NCBI GenBank assembly: GCA_026929865.2
Contig: CM049398.1
Span: 24,423,001 to 24,487,000 of the forward strand
Length of the DNA: 64,000 nt
Direction of reading: 5' to 3'
Source: Hyperoplus lanceolatus
Lineage: Eukaryota > Chordata > Actinopteri > Uranoscopiformes > Ammodytidae
This document shows, piece by piece, positions 35,324 through 46,263 of this stretch. Within the stretch, counting starts at the first letter, position 1; every line of letters starts with the position of its first letter. Made by a program: the position numbers and the translations under genes. The notes under the pieces were generated by a model, which had not been told where the DNA came from, made no database searches, and saw only the letters and a list, made by a program, of their open reading frames with translations.

Positions 35324-37592
35324 GGGGAGAACGGGGTAATTTGTCACACGGGTTGGTTGTCACAATCGTTATATCTCGGAACCAGAAGGCGCTGTCTGTG
35401 AAATTTTGGTATGTAATATCCAGAATTGGGATCAGAGGTCACCTACATAGTCTTCCTTGGAGTTAGACTGCTGAATTTGAGGTGAGAGGACTGTTTGTGT
35501 TTTTCATGTCAAATTGAAAATATTTAGCTCCTCAGTATTTTTCTTCTAGGCTTTTACACAATGGGTTTATAACAAAACACTTGTTACCCATACAAAGTGT
35601 GAAGGGTAAACTATAGTTTAGATTGTGGTTAGCAAGCTGATTAGTTGTCAGATGGTTGTTGGCCTTGATGCTAGCAAGAAATTCAAGTTGGGGTTGGGCG
35701 TCACATTTTTTGGGGGGTTGGTTGTCACATGTTATCTCAAAGCTGCAGACAGAAAAGGAACCCAATAATGAAAGAAATTGTCCAGCTGTATCCTCACTGA
35801 CACCCCAGAGAAGGAAATAATAGAGCAGGAAAAGGCAGCTAGCATGCAAAAGAAAAAAGGGCAACCCTATCAAAACAACCCAGTGCATCCCAAACTAGAC
35901 CAGGGGCCTATTTCAGGTAGCTGGTTTTGAGGCAACCCAGAGTTTGTTCGCTCTGAGTTAGTGGAAACTCTCGGTTTTCCGTTTCAAGAAGCAGGTTCAG
36001 CGCAACCGAGAGTCAGTTACTGCGGCAACATACGCCGTGGGTCTAACCTGCTGGATAGGTGGTTAGACCTACCCTGAGTTTGTTTTCACTTTACGCTGCA
36101 GCTCCGACTGAAGAAAGAGTCACTGTCACAACGCAACCCTGTACAGTTTAAAGCAAAATCACTCCATAGAAATCTCCATCGGGATGTTTTTATCATTTCC
36201 TGATGATTTTACGTTTGATCGATCATTTGATCAGTAGCCTTGTTCTCAGCCCTCGTTCGTTCATATGCAGCCACCTTACACATCGTGAACATGCTTTACA
36301 TTCAGATTAATAAACCTATTCTATTGTATGTATCTCGTTATTTATTTTTATCATTATCAGTAGTTTTTTAACATCTGTGCCACTGAACATAGGCTATTTA
36401 TGTCATGTTGAAATGTAATTCTGCGGCTGCACGCGATCGTTACTGTTCACTTGTGTCATCCCAAAGTCACAGACAAGCCTCGTTAAATAGCCCAATATGA
36501 ATTTAGAAATAATATAATAATTTAAACTGTGATCACTAGAGGACAAGGGATCTGGTAATAAAACAATCAGGATCTACAATGGAAACTGTCAACTTATGTG
36601 TCAAACGTTAATATCTTTCACTCCCCATTTAAAAGAAGCGACAGTCTGTTTACTGCACAGTAGGCCTATTATAGCTTGCCTACATAATAGGTTACATCGA
36701 ATATAAAACACTGTCAGCAGTGCTGTGCAGCGGCAGCTTGATAATTTTGTTGCTGCTGATATGCGTAACTTAATTCTTAAAATAGACTTGCTTCTCATAC
36801 GGAAGCAATGATGCTCTTGACAAAAAACGTTTGCACCGTTTTTTTCTGAATTGCCGAAGTGATTAGATCAGAGTTATGAGACTATCCCCGTTCATTCTTC
36901 TCCATAAGCTCATAAGTTGATATTTCTTACTCTAGTGGGAGGAGCGGAGAAGTTTTTTTTTTTTTTTTTTAAGAAGTGGAGAAGTGGGAGGATCAAGCAT
37001 TTGTTTCTCCTGTTTCCATGGTGAATCATGTTTTCAGCGATCCATTGACGATGGCTTTTATGCACACGCTCCACCCAGAGTGAACACGCTCAGAGTTGAT
37101 TAACCCAACGCTGATCCACTGTTCTGAAACCGAAAACCCAGAGTTTCTCGTCAACCCTGCGCTCTGAGTTGACCAACTCAGAGCGCAGGATTAAACCCAG
37201 AGTATGTAAAACCAGCTACCTGAAATAGGCCCCAGCTGCCAAGGCTACAGTAAGTTATGTAGGCCTATTTGTCAACTTGACAATGCAATTAAACTTTCAA
37301 ATTTAGTTCTACTTTCTTGCCTTCTTTTTAAGATTATTCCCATTAAGATAACATTGTGACAAACAACCCCATAGTGTTTGACAACCGACCCCTTGATGGG
37401 GTTGGTTGTCACAATGTGTAAGGGTGTCTTTAATGAGTAATTTCTTCTTTATTACAATAAGATAGAAAAACTTATGGGTACACATTTCAAGCCAACACCT
37501 TAAGCTTCAATTTAATGTAGGAATGACTATTGAAAGATGTTTAGGTGATAAGCAGTAGAGTAAAAAGTGTGCCTACTTACCCCGTTCTCCCC
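35324..37592. mobile_element. Pogo-like non-autonomous element, copy B, split by a Harbinger-like insertion
   Basis: It is a close sister of the element in the L1 (27796-28741), with TA at 35322-35323 and 37593-37594 and ends GGGGAGAACGGGGTAATTTG and TTACCCCGTTCTCCCC. Internal motif copies (GACAAACAACCCCATAG, GGGGTTGGTTGTCACAATG near 37356-37417) match its own termini. Without the inserted element it would be about 940 bp. Confidence 0.9.
35904..37232. mobile_element. Harbinger-like non-autonomous element, GGGCCTATTTCAGGTAGCTG termini
   Basis: The inverted ends are GGGCCTATTTCAGGTAGCTG and CAGCTACCTGAAATAGGCCC. The sister copy at 28364-28381 shows the empty site (ACTAGACCAGCTGCCAAGG), which proves the insertion and a 3-bp duplication of CAG. 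A 3-bp TSD and GGGCC-type ends fit PIF/Harbinger, although that group prefers TWA. Subterminal blocks around AACCCAGAGT and ACTCAGAGCGC are repeated in both orientations. No transposase was found in its 1.3 kb. Confidence 0.85.
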
Positions 37593-37701
37593 TAATTGGG
37601 TAATGGCTACTATAAAGTTCAAAGTGTACAGCACACTGTGTAGTATATCAACTCTGTATATATGCTCTTTCATACATTCCAGCCTTTGTGCATTGCTACT
37701 G

Positions 37702-38743
37702 CAGGGCTGTACAGTGCGACAGTTTTGATCGCATTTGCTACTGAAATTGATCACGTGCGATTATGAATACAAGTCCAGTCGCACCAGTGCTAATGAGCAG
37801 ATGCTGTCTGTTTGAGACACAGAGGAGCTATGCACAATACTGCTTAGAGGGCTCTACATTAACACTCTCCAAATGCGGGTGAATGTAGTCTTAGGCGAGT
37901 AAGTTATTAAGTCTACCCTCCACTTTGGCTGGTGAAAGATGTGTGCTCGGGATCTGTGCTTGAGCGGCGATTATAGCGTCTAACTTCACCAACGGTTAAA
38001 ACAGGAAGGAGACGGCTCTCTTTACATTAACGCAGTCAAGTTAGTGGGTGTGCAAACAGAACATTTCCTGTGCGCCTTCACAATAAAAGTTGGTTACTAG
38101 CCAAATGCGAGTTGACTCTTATTTTGAAGCAGGTAAGAACAGGAAGTTAGCGCTTCACAGCCCTTCAGTCAACCATGGACCTATAAAGAAAGCAGTCAAG
38201 AGCAGTAACTATCTATGATTTAAACAAAGATTGACACAACCTATTTAAATTGGCCTAAATTGTATAACTATGTTTACTAATTTATTTAATAGGCTATATA
38301 TTCAATGTTTTAAAGTATGGTTTTCATTAAAAGAATGAAATGTTCTAAAAATGTTTGTTATTATTAGCCTAATATAATAATGATATGTTTATAAAAATAT
38401 ATAGGTATAGACATTATTTTTTATAGTTCTATGGGGGGAAATAATTTTGAATCAGCAAAAAAATTGCCATTGGCAGGTTAGACTCTTTTGTCTAAATTGC
38501 AATCAGTGCACCCCTATTCATTTTTCTACAATTATTACTGCACACTAGGATATCATATTAATTGAGAATCTCAAATAAAACCAAGGTGACATGCTCAAAG
38601 GTAATTAGAGCTAAATGCAAGGGTTAGGGTCATGCAAGTTTTTGATCATACTTTGTGTGCTACCAAATATATTTTTGTGCTACTGAATTTTTTTGCTTGC
38701 TAGCACCAGTGCTACCACTTTAAAAAATAAGCGTACAGCCCTG
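37702..38743. mobile_element. hAT-like element, CAGGGCTGTA termini
   Basis: The ends CAGGGCTGTACAGTGCGAC and AAGCGTACAGCCCTG are inverted. TACTG is present exactly on both sides (37697-37701 and 38744-38748), a 5-bp duplication that would fit the hAT5 group. The interior shows GTGCTACC/GCTAGCACCAGTGC blocks. No transposase is seen. Confidence 0.75.
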
Positions 38744-39282
38744 TACTGTAGGAATTGGATTAAGGCTCCCAGCAGTGTTAGTGTGAATTAATGAGGCCTC
38801 TTCCCAACAGACCAGCTTTATACCTAAATGTCAAAGTGTTGACCGGTTGACAGCAGAATCTTAAAATCTGGACATCATCCATGCAAAGATTACAGCCAAG
38901 CCTTTGTGATAGAATTATTATGTGCAACTTAAACTTTGCTCTATTGACAATTAAGTTGGAAAGTAACTAGAAACCAAACTCTGGACTTGAAATTCTGCAT
39001 TCTTTTTCGTATAGTAGAGACAGTTTCTGGAGGTTAAACTACTCCTGTGTTTCTTATACAGTAATCATCTTTCTCTTTACAATATCCAGTCCAGTATATT
39101 CATTCAAACATCTGTAACCCACTTCCTTCTTATTGAAAGCCTTATCATTTTCATAGCCTATGTTATATGGCCCCCTCTAGTGTTATTACTGGATACATGC
39201 ATGTACAGGATAGGACTATTATGAAAGAGATTTATGATTTACGATTCACTACCTGTCCTTACTCTGTGTGCGCCGAAAAAAA

Positions 39283-39306
39283 ACTTGCTGACTCCACCTT
39301 TAATAA
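39283..39306. repeat. Fragment of the TTAA MITE family seen at 49583
   Basis: TGACTCCACCTTTAATAAA matches the right end of the 49583-49847 MITE. No opposite end was found nearby. Confidence 0.35.
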
Positions 39307-39517
39307 AATAACTTTAATATCACAAAATTACTGCGGAGTTTATACAATAGGGTGTATTGTTGCCATGCCAATTAGGAACAATCCTGTTTCATGACATTAC
39401 TCACAAATTACAATTACCCTTTCTTAGATAACCCAATGTGACATGTATATACACAACTTAAATAGAACCAATGGCGCAATGATTAACGACCTCTCTTGTC
39501 TGTCTTGTGCCATGCAG

Positions 39518-39607
39518 CAGCCAGCAGAGCAGCCAGCAGAGCAGCCAGCAGAGCAGCCATGAAGATGATACCTCTCGCTTCCTGACTCCATTGATCCGAG
39601 AAGAGAG
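39518..39607 (+). CDS. gramd1b: GRAMD1B coding exon 2 (Ser/Gln repeat exon)
   Basis: This 90-nt exon has a clear acceptor (TGTCTTGTGCCATGCAG) and a strong donor (GAGAG followed by gtgagc at 39608). Entered in phase 2 from exon 1, it encodes SSQQSSQQSSQQSSHEDD and then TSRFLTPLIREE, leaving phase 2 again. I recall a near-identical Ser/Gln stretch followed by HDDDSSRFL in vertebrate GRAMD1B long isoforms; this is the main reason for the gene name. The Ser/Gln part is a 12-bp DNA tandem repeat (CAGCCAGCAGAG, three units). It belongs to the disordered region before the GRAM domain. A (TG)n tract begins 25 bases after the donor. Confidence 0.85.
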
Positions 39608-39629
39608 GTGAGCGATATGTGTGTATGGT

Positions 39630-39631
<2 letters not shown>

Positions 39632-39682
<51 letters not shown>
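39632..39682 (+). repeat. (TG)n tract just downstream of the exon 2 donor
   Basis: About 25 uninterrupted TG units, preceded by TGTGTATGGTTA. In the pre-mRNA this would be a (UG)n run 25 nt from the splice donor, the kind of sequence bound by TDP-43 and CELF proteins (established for UG repeats; its effect here is inference). Confidence 0.95.
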
Positions 39683-39683
<1 letters not shown>

Positions 39684-41045
39684 GCCTCTGTGTGGGCATT
39701 AATCAAAATGCAGTGGATTTAATCTAGGAAACTTTCCACGGTTCTTCCAATAAACTCAATGCAAAGGAAATACAGTAAATGCTGAAACTTTTACATTATT
39801 TTTACAAAATTATTCGGGAAGGTCAGAAACATCTCTGTGTCTGTGTGGTATACTAAGTCACATGTAGATTCATGCTACTGGGAATAAAATCCAAATGTTA
39901 ATGTGTTATCTCATGTCTGCAATCACATCAGTCTTTTGCTTGCATTCTTTCTCCACTAGGAGGCACTTCCCCCTCACACTGGTGTAGAAAAATAATTATA
40001 CATGACCTGTTTCTGTGTGTTTTATTATGGTTGTTAATTGATCTGTCTTTTTCCCTAAAATTACAAGCCTTTAACTAGTTTACATCCATTGTCTTGGAAG
40101 AGACTTTGTTTCTGTGCCAATGCAGTAATACCAGGGACATCAATAAGGAATCCAAAAGAGCTCAGAGTGATTTTTTTGCAATAGATGTAAAAGGCCGGTT
40201 GACATAAGGATATTAGGGGACATTGTCTCATGTTTGGACAAAATGTACAGTCTTTCTTTCACGTTAATGCCTATATAATAGTCATGGAATTGCGGATGTA
40301 TGGCAACTACGCATACAGTGATTTCTTTGTCTGTTTCTTCATGGTTCAGTTTTGAGTTGAGAGACGGACAGCACCATTTACTCATCGTCACCTTGGAATA
40401 TGCTGCTGTTGTTGTCACGGGAGTACCAGTGACAGGGCGGGACATAAAATCAGTTATTGGAGCCATTGTGTAGATGTGTGCATCTGTCTGTTTCTGTGTT
40501 TGTGTGTGCCTGCCTGGGGGGCTGCAGATGTGCTATATACTGTTTCAAACTTGAAGTAAAGTCACAAACTTCTAGATAAACTTCTGGATAAACAAATGCC
40601 TCTATGCAAAATGTGCTTTTTTTTAGCATCTGCAAAACACGATATATCCATAAATTGAATGCAATCGAGGGATTATCCCTGTGGTTAACTAGGAACGGGT
40701 TGCACTGAGAAGGCGCTGCTGCTGATTTTGTCATCATACATGTGTGTAAATACTGTAGTAATAGCTAATTTATTTATTAAAGAACATTGGTGAACGAAAA
40801 TTCAGATAAAAGTGCCTTCCTCTGAAACAGAAAATGTGTAGGAATCCTCTTGGTCTTGCCTAATTATAATCACCCAGTTATAGCTGCCTTTGCATTTCGA
40901 CTCTCTCCGCCGTTTGCTACACCTCAACTCTTTCTCTCTGTCCTGCGGTCTTCCCCCATGTCTCTCTCTCTGGCTCTGCCTCCCGCTTGCGCTGCTCACT
41001 CAGTGTCTCAACTTGCTCTGATCAGGAACGGTACCTGTCAAACCT

Positions 41046-41176
41046 ATGGGATTTCTCATTGCTCTTCTCTTTGCTGTGCTGGTGATAGCTAGTGAGTGGC
41101 ATCTGCAGCAGCTGCAGGGAGAGCAGCGTTCTGTAGCCGGCTTTAGAGGGCACGGAATGTCATGTCTCCTCTGCAG
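41046..41176 (+). CDS. Candidate alternative first exon (signal-anchor-like start)
   Basis: An ATG at 41046 opens a frame MGFLIALLFAVLVIASEW ... GMSCLLC that runs 43 codons plus two bases to a gtaaaa donor at 41177, giving phase 2. The first ~15 residues are strongly hydrophobic, like a signal peptide or membrane anchor. The upstream 150 bases are pyrimidine-rich, as seen in some promoters. Phase 2 is what the downstream GRAMD1B exons require, and vertebrate GRAMD1B is known to use alternative starts, but this could be chance (1 in 3 for phase). No transcript evidence exists here. Confidence 0.25.
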
Positions 41177-41708
41177 GTAAAAAAAAACAGCTGCATTTCT
41201 GCCTAGAGGCTGCACCGCTTCATGTCTCGCCGTCTCCGCATCCGTTTTGTTCTTACTGCAACTGTCTGTTTGTCTTGTGTGCTGCAGTGTGCTGCTACGT
41301 GCAGCTGCAATTTTTCTGGCAGAGTGAGAGCAGGCTTTGTGCTAATTTTATCACCAGCTGATAGATAGACTCTCTGCTGTATTATCGTGGCATGCCAATT
41401 TATTAAGGGAGAAACATTGAGGAAAATCAGATTATGGCAAGTGGAAAAGTTTGCTCATTTGATGATCATGTTGGTGTATTTGCTTCGGACGCCTCAAACA
41501 TGCTTATGTCATGTTGAACTCCTCCACTATAACTGCAGATAGGGTTATGTAATGTGGCAATGTGACTTTTTCTGAGGCAGTGTAAAATGACTCATCAGTG
41601 AAGATGACGTAGCACATGATTGTACGTTTTAAACAGGTCAATTTATAATAAAGTGTTCATATTTACGAAAGTGCTGTGAAAGTGCAATATTTAACTCTAG
41701 GTTGTCTC

Positions 41709-42082
41709 TTAAAGCTGTAGTGCATAACTTTTTCATATAAATTAATGTCGAGTATCATTCAAGACATCGACGACAACAGGTGGCACAAGGTTGATTAAGC
41801 CTATCAGCTCCACAAAACTCTCTGTATATCTCCGTCTGGCAGTGTTTACAAACTGGTGTCGCCCCCGACACTGGTGCAAGAGCTCAGAAAAATCTCAAAA
41901 AGCGCCTTAGAATTGTATCAGTTGTTGATTCTACTGCTAGAATAAAACCTGGACGTACAGCAGAAGGTATCAAATTCATTCGCTATCAACCAAGGCTTAA
42001 GTCGTGTAGATGTCCCGGCAGTGTTGTTGTTAATACTCAGAATTCCTCGTGGGGGCGACAGAAGTAACACACTATAGTTTTA
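41709..42082. mobile_element. MITE, TTAAAGCTGTAGTGCATAAC-type termini
   Basis: The left TTAAAGCTGTAGTGCATAAC and right TAACACACTATAGTTTTA are inverted, with GTCGCCCCC/GGGGGCGAC blocks further in. TTAA is intact on the left and appears as TTTA on the right, so a TTAA target is likely but decayed. Confidence 0.6.
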
Positions 42083-42157
42083 GAGGCTTGCAACACTTTA
42101 CCCTAACCTCTCCTTGTACCAGGTAAAAGAGAGGCTATATTCTAATAGCATCTATTA

Positions 42158-42385
42158 TCAACAAGGTAATACAAATAGGTAAACATTTTCATTTATATAA
42201 GTCAATGTTAAACAGAAAAGTCTGATTTTAAAGAGAGTTGGAACAGACCTTAAGGTTTCTTGAACTTTGTTCCAGATGTGTGGTGCACAAAAACTGAATG
42301 CTGCTTCTCTTTGTTTAGTTTTGACTGGGGACAGTAAGGACATCTGTTCCAGTCTGAGAGTGGATGGTTCAGAAAACAGCTGCAT
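42158..42385 (-). pseudogene. LINE ORF2 C-terminal fragment
   Basis: The minus-strand frame reads EAAFSFCAPHIWNKVQETLR and SVPTLFKIRLFCLTLTYI, matching the conserved tail of CR1/L2/Rex1-type ORF2 proteins (APxLWNxLPxxLRxAxSxxxFKxxLK). Everything upstream is missing. Confidence 0.6.
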
Positions 42386-43239
42386 ATAAGAAATGGATTT
42401 TGGCCCTTAAGCATCAATTGCTTTGTAAACCAACTGCATTATTTTTTTAAATCAATTATTTGCTAAACACAAAGCAATGAGCCAATAACTATACCAATAT
42501 GTCTTGCCTCGTTTGCGGTCTTTAACAATAGAGACTGAACTTGACTTATCTTGGTCTGAAAACAATCCTATCAGTTCCATCTGCATAATTGTGATAAGAT
42601 ATCTTGTTGCTCTCCATAATCTAAGGAAGCAAGATGTTGAATGGAATAGGCCTGAGAAAGAAGAGGTATTTTAAAATAATAACACTACTGTATAAATCAG
42701 AAGATTATGGATGGAAGCGGATACAAGGACATTTTTAAATATTATTAAATATGTTTTAAGTTATTTATATTACTCCTATTTAGCATCCTTAACTGAATTG
42801 TTAACGGTTAATAATATTTGTTCACATATACATATAATAATAATAATATATATATGGAATTAATCCCAGGTGGATTTGAAACTGTTCATATCAGTTTTTA
42901 TGATAACAGGGTTATATAATTTGATCAAATATTCATTAATCATTTTTATTTATTATAGGGGAGAGTGGCCTAAGTTGTGCAACTTTTCACTCAAAGTGAC
43001 TTTAAAGTAAGGCCTTGACAGTAAAGTCTCCAACTCAAATATGTACATATATTTCAGGGTGTTGTGCATCCCTGGCAATAAAAACTTTGGATCTGGAATA
43101 AACTGTTGTCTTGATGCACAACTTGCCCCCGGTGTGGTGTAAGTTGTGCGGTTGGAGAGAATACCATGGGGTGAATTGTGCCATTGCTATATATCTCATA
43201 AACTGTAATGCAAGACAAATCCATTAGACAATTACTTAT

Positions 43240-43479
43240 TTAAGGTTTATTTAAAGTAAATAAAGTAAATAGTTGACAAAGATTGAAGGACAATTTTCTT
43301 AAACAAGGCCTAGCAGATCTAATGGTTTTACCTGCAAAGCTCACAATGACGTCACCATCATCATCTTTCTGGCCATCTGAACTCTCATCAGTGGTGTCGT
43401 TAAGTGGAATTGAGATGTCACTCTCTTCTGAGCTACTGTAGACAATCACTTTCTTTTGGTGACCAGCGTATACAGCCAT
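43240..43479 (-). pseudogene. Possible pogo-type transposase C-terminal remnant (copy D)
   Basis: It has the same peptide as in copy C (YAGHQKKVIVYSSSEE, DESSDGQKDDDGD), here continuing VIVSFAGKTIRSARPCLRK. Conservation of this frame in both copies hints that it once was coding. No catalytic part is present. Confidence 0.4.
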
Positions 43480-43768
43480 GCCACTGGCACAACTCTCAGA
43501 AATGTACTACTTTTGGCTTGTGGAACCAACTGCCACCTGACAAATGTGATTCCCCTACATTTCTGCCTTTAAATCAAGGCTCAAAACCCATATGTACACC
43601 CTGGTGTTTCCTCCCCATTAACTATCTTACCTCTGCACTACTTTCTGTGTTTATGTGGATGTATGGGCTTTACGTCTTTTATTTTGGTTATTGTTATTTT
43701 ACCTTCATTGTTTACCTACTGAATGCACTATGTACAGCTCTTTGGACAGTGCAAACTGTCATAAATGT

Positions 43769-45496
43769 CATCATCATCATCTTCAGCCGCTTATCCGAAA
43801 TCGGGTCGTGGGGGCAGCAGCTTGAGCAGGGAACCCCAAACTTCTCTTTCCCGGGCCACATCAACCAGCTCTGACTGGGGGATCCCGAGGCGTTCCCAGG
43901 CCAGCGTGGAAATATAATCTCTCCATCTAGTCCTGGGTCTTCCCCGAGGCCTCCTCCCAGCTGGACGCTCCTGGAACACCTCCCTAGGGAGGCGCCCATC
44001 CTTACCAGATGCCCAAACTACCTCAACTGGCTCCTTTCAACGCAAAGGAGTAGCGGCTCTGCCCCGAGTTCCTCACGAATGACTGAGCTTCTCACCCTAT
44101 CTCTAAGGGAGACGCCAGCCACCCTCCTGAGAAAGCCCATTTCGGCCGCTTGTACCCACGATCTCGTTCTTTCGGTCATTACCCAGCCTTCATGACCATA
44201 GGTGAGGGTAGGAACAAAGATCGCCCGGTAGATCGAAAGCTTTGCCTTACGACTCAGCTCTCTTTTCGTCACAACAGTGCGGTAAAGCGAGTGCAAAACC
44301 GCCCCTGCTGCTCCGATTCTACGGCCAATCTCACGCTCCATTGTTCCCTCACTCGCAAACAAGACCCCGAGGTACTTGAACTCCTTCACTTGGGGTAAGG
44401 ACTCATTCCCTACCTGTATTAGACAATCCATCGGTTTCCTGCTGAGCACCATGGCCTCAGATTTAGAGGTGCTGATCCTCATCCCAACCGCTTCACACTC
44501 GGCTGCAAACCGATCCAATGAGAGCTGAAGGTCACAGGCCGATGATGCCATCAGAACCACATCATCCGCAAACAGCAGAGATGAGATCTTCAGACCACCA
44601 AACTGCAACCCCTCCCCACCACGACTACGCCTTGATATCCTGTCCATAAATATCACAAACAGGATTGATGATAAAGCGCAGCCCTGGCGGAGGCCAACCC
44701 CCACCGGAAACGAGTCTGACTTACTACCGAGAACCCGTACACAGCTCTCGCTTTGAGCATACAGAGATTGGATGGCCCTGAGAAGAGACACCCTCACCCC
44801 ATACTCCCGCAGCACCCCCCACAGTATCTCCCGGGGAACCCGGTCATAAGCCTTCTCCAGATCTACAAAACACATGTAGACTGGATGAGCAAACTCCCAA
44901 GCTCCCTCTAGGATCCTTGCGAGAGTGAAGAGCTGGTCCGTTGTTCCACGGCCAGGACGGAATCCGCATTGTTCCTCTTCAATCTGAGGTTCGACTATCG
45001 GCCGAACCCTCCTTTCCAGCACCTTGGAGTAGACTTTGCCGGGAAGGCTGAGAAGTGTGATACCCCGGTAGTTGGCACACACTCTCTGGTCCCCCTTTTT
45101 AAAAATAGGAACCACCACCCCGGTCTGCCACTCCTTCGGCACTGTACCCGACTTCCACGCAATGTTGAAGAGGCGTGTCGACCAAGACAGCCCCTCCACA
45201 CCCATTGCTTTCAGCATTTCTGGACGGATTTCATCAACCCCCGGGGCTTTGCCACTGTGGAGTTGTTTGGCTACCTCAGTGACTTCCACCAGGGAAATTG
45301 ACGATGATCCCCCATCAGCCTCCAGCTCTGCCTCCAACATAGAGGGCGTGTTTGTCGGATTCAGGAGTTCCTCAAAGTGCTCTTTCCACCGACCGACTAC
45401 CTCCTCAGTTGAGGTCAACAGCGTCCCATCCTTACTGTACACAGCTTGGATGATTCCCCGCTTCCCCCTCCTGAGGTGCCGGACGGTCTTCCAGAC
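43769..45496 (-). mobile_element. Rex3 (RTE-clade) retrotransposon, 5'-truncated
   Basis: It is inserted on the minus strand between two copies of GTCATAAATGT (43758-43768 and 45497-45507). The sister element at 21747-21770 has the single uninterrupted site, which proves the insertion and its 11-bp duplication. The 3' end is a short CAT repeat (CATCATCATCATC as read on +). It carries the segment matched by the classic Rex3 PCR primer pair as I remember them (the complement of ACCACCACCCCGGTCTGCCA at 45112-45131 is one of them). It is 1728 bp long, so the endonuclease part is missing. Confidence 0.92.
43791..45442 (-). pseudogene. Rex3 reverse transcriptase ORF, one frameshift from intact
   Basis: The frame 45442-44018 (474 codons) shows SGKAPGVDEIRPEML, GVVVPIFKKGDQRVCANYRG, EQCGFRPGRGTTDQLF, CFVDLEKAYDRVPREI, VGLRQGCALSSILFVIFMD and SLLFADDVVLMA with the catalytic FADD, then EFKYLGVLFASEG and TLTYGHEGWVMTERTRSW. 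It loses frame near 44018, and the tail resumes in another frame at 43979-43791 (RPAGRRPRGRPRTRWRDYI). The N-terminus and endonuclease are absent. The good state of the rest suggests a recent insertion. Confidence 0.92.
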
Positions 45497-46263
45497 GTCA
45501 TAAATGTGCTTTTATAAATACATTTTACTAACTTACTTACTTATAACTCACCCAGGCCCTTTGGCAAATCACCCCATCCCCAGAATTTTGGATAATAAGC
45601 ATGATGCAGCAGTTTAGGGCTGACATCGTGCTAACTGTATAGACTCAAAATGTAGCATACCAAAGCACTAAAACATCTGTCAAATGTTTTCAAACTTGTC
45701 TATAATTCTTCAGACACAATAATCAAAAAACCTTGATCATGGAAATTTTACTTTGAAAGGCAAAACACAGTTTTTTTAGCTTAAATGTGCTTATATCTTA
45801 TTTCTTGTGTCTCCCTTCTTTACAGGATGAGTCAAATGGATGGCTCTTCTTAAATATGTGGTCACATTTCCAATTTCTTCCACGGTTTTCTAGAAACAAG
45901 GGGTGGAACAACTTCCAAAATGCACAACTTAGGCCACTCTCCCCTATATTTATTAATGTATATAAACATGTATGTAACAGTATTCCATGCTTCATAGGTA
46001 GAGGTATAGGAGAGTTATAGTTTTTACACTCAATTATAAACACCATAATATGTCTTTGCTTCTGCTAAAACTACAGAGTATGTTATAGATATGTTATGTT
46101 TCATAAACCATTTATAAATAGTTTATGTGCTGCTTAAAAAGGGGAATGAAGTAATAGTCCAGTAAATATCTTACTATTAACAGTATTTGTTATTGGTGTA
46201 ACGCTGGAACCAGTGGCAGTCGATTCAGTTTCCCCTCACTGAATTGTGTCTTATCCTTTGCAG

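Larger units (their letters stand above)
15925..39517 (+). other. GRAMD1B intron 1 (23.6 kb, transposon-rich)
   Basis: The intron runs from the gttggt donor at 15925 to a pyrimidine-rich acceptor ending CATGCAG at 39517. It holds most of the transposons in the window, including one three-level nest and one L1 with five guests. Stretches with no recognised feature are 15925-16766, 20768-21079, 22204-25331 (apart from two CA/TG tracts and one LINE-tail fragment), 34227-34557 and 38749-39280. Confidence 0.7.
42958..45944. mobile_element. Pogo-like non-autonomous element, copy D (GGGGAGAGTGGCCTAAGTTG), hosting Rex3
   Basis: The ends GGGGAGAGTGGCCTAAGTTG and CAACTTAGGCCACTCTCCCC are perfect inverted repeats, with TA at 42956-42957 and 45945-45946. 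It is a sister of 21080-22203 and shares the subterminal block AACTCAAATATGTACATATA, the captured LINE 3' end and the putative transposase tail (43479-43240). Its termini and an internal site (TGCACAACTTGCCCCC, GTGTAAGTTGTGCGG near 43117-43152) use the AAGTTGTGC variant instead of ATTTGTGC. Without Rex3 it is about 1.25 kb. Confidence 0.85.
39608..46263 (+). other. GRAMD1B intron 2
   Basis: It runs from the gtgagc donor to the acceptor ATCCTTTGCAG. It contains the TG tract, a possible alternative first exon at 41046-41176, a MITE, a LINE fragment and the Rex3-bearing pogo-like element. Stretches 39683-40880 and 45947-46263 show nothing recognisable. Confidence 0.55.

Noticed and set aside
44969-45503. 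Plus-strand open frames over Rex3
   Set aside because: They are antisense shadows of the Rex3 reverse transcriptase frame.
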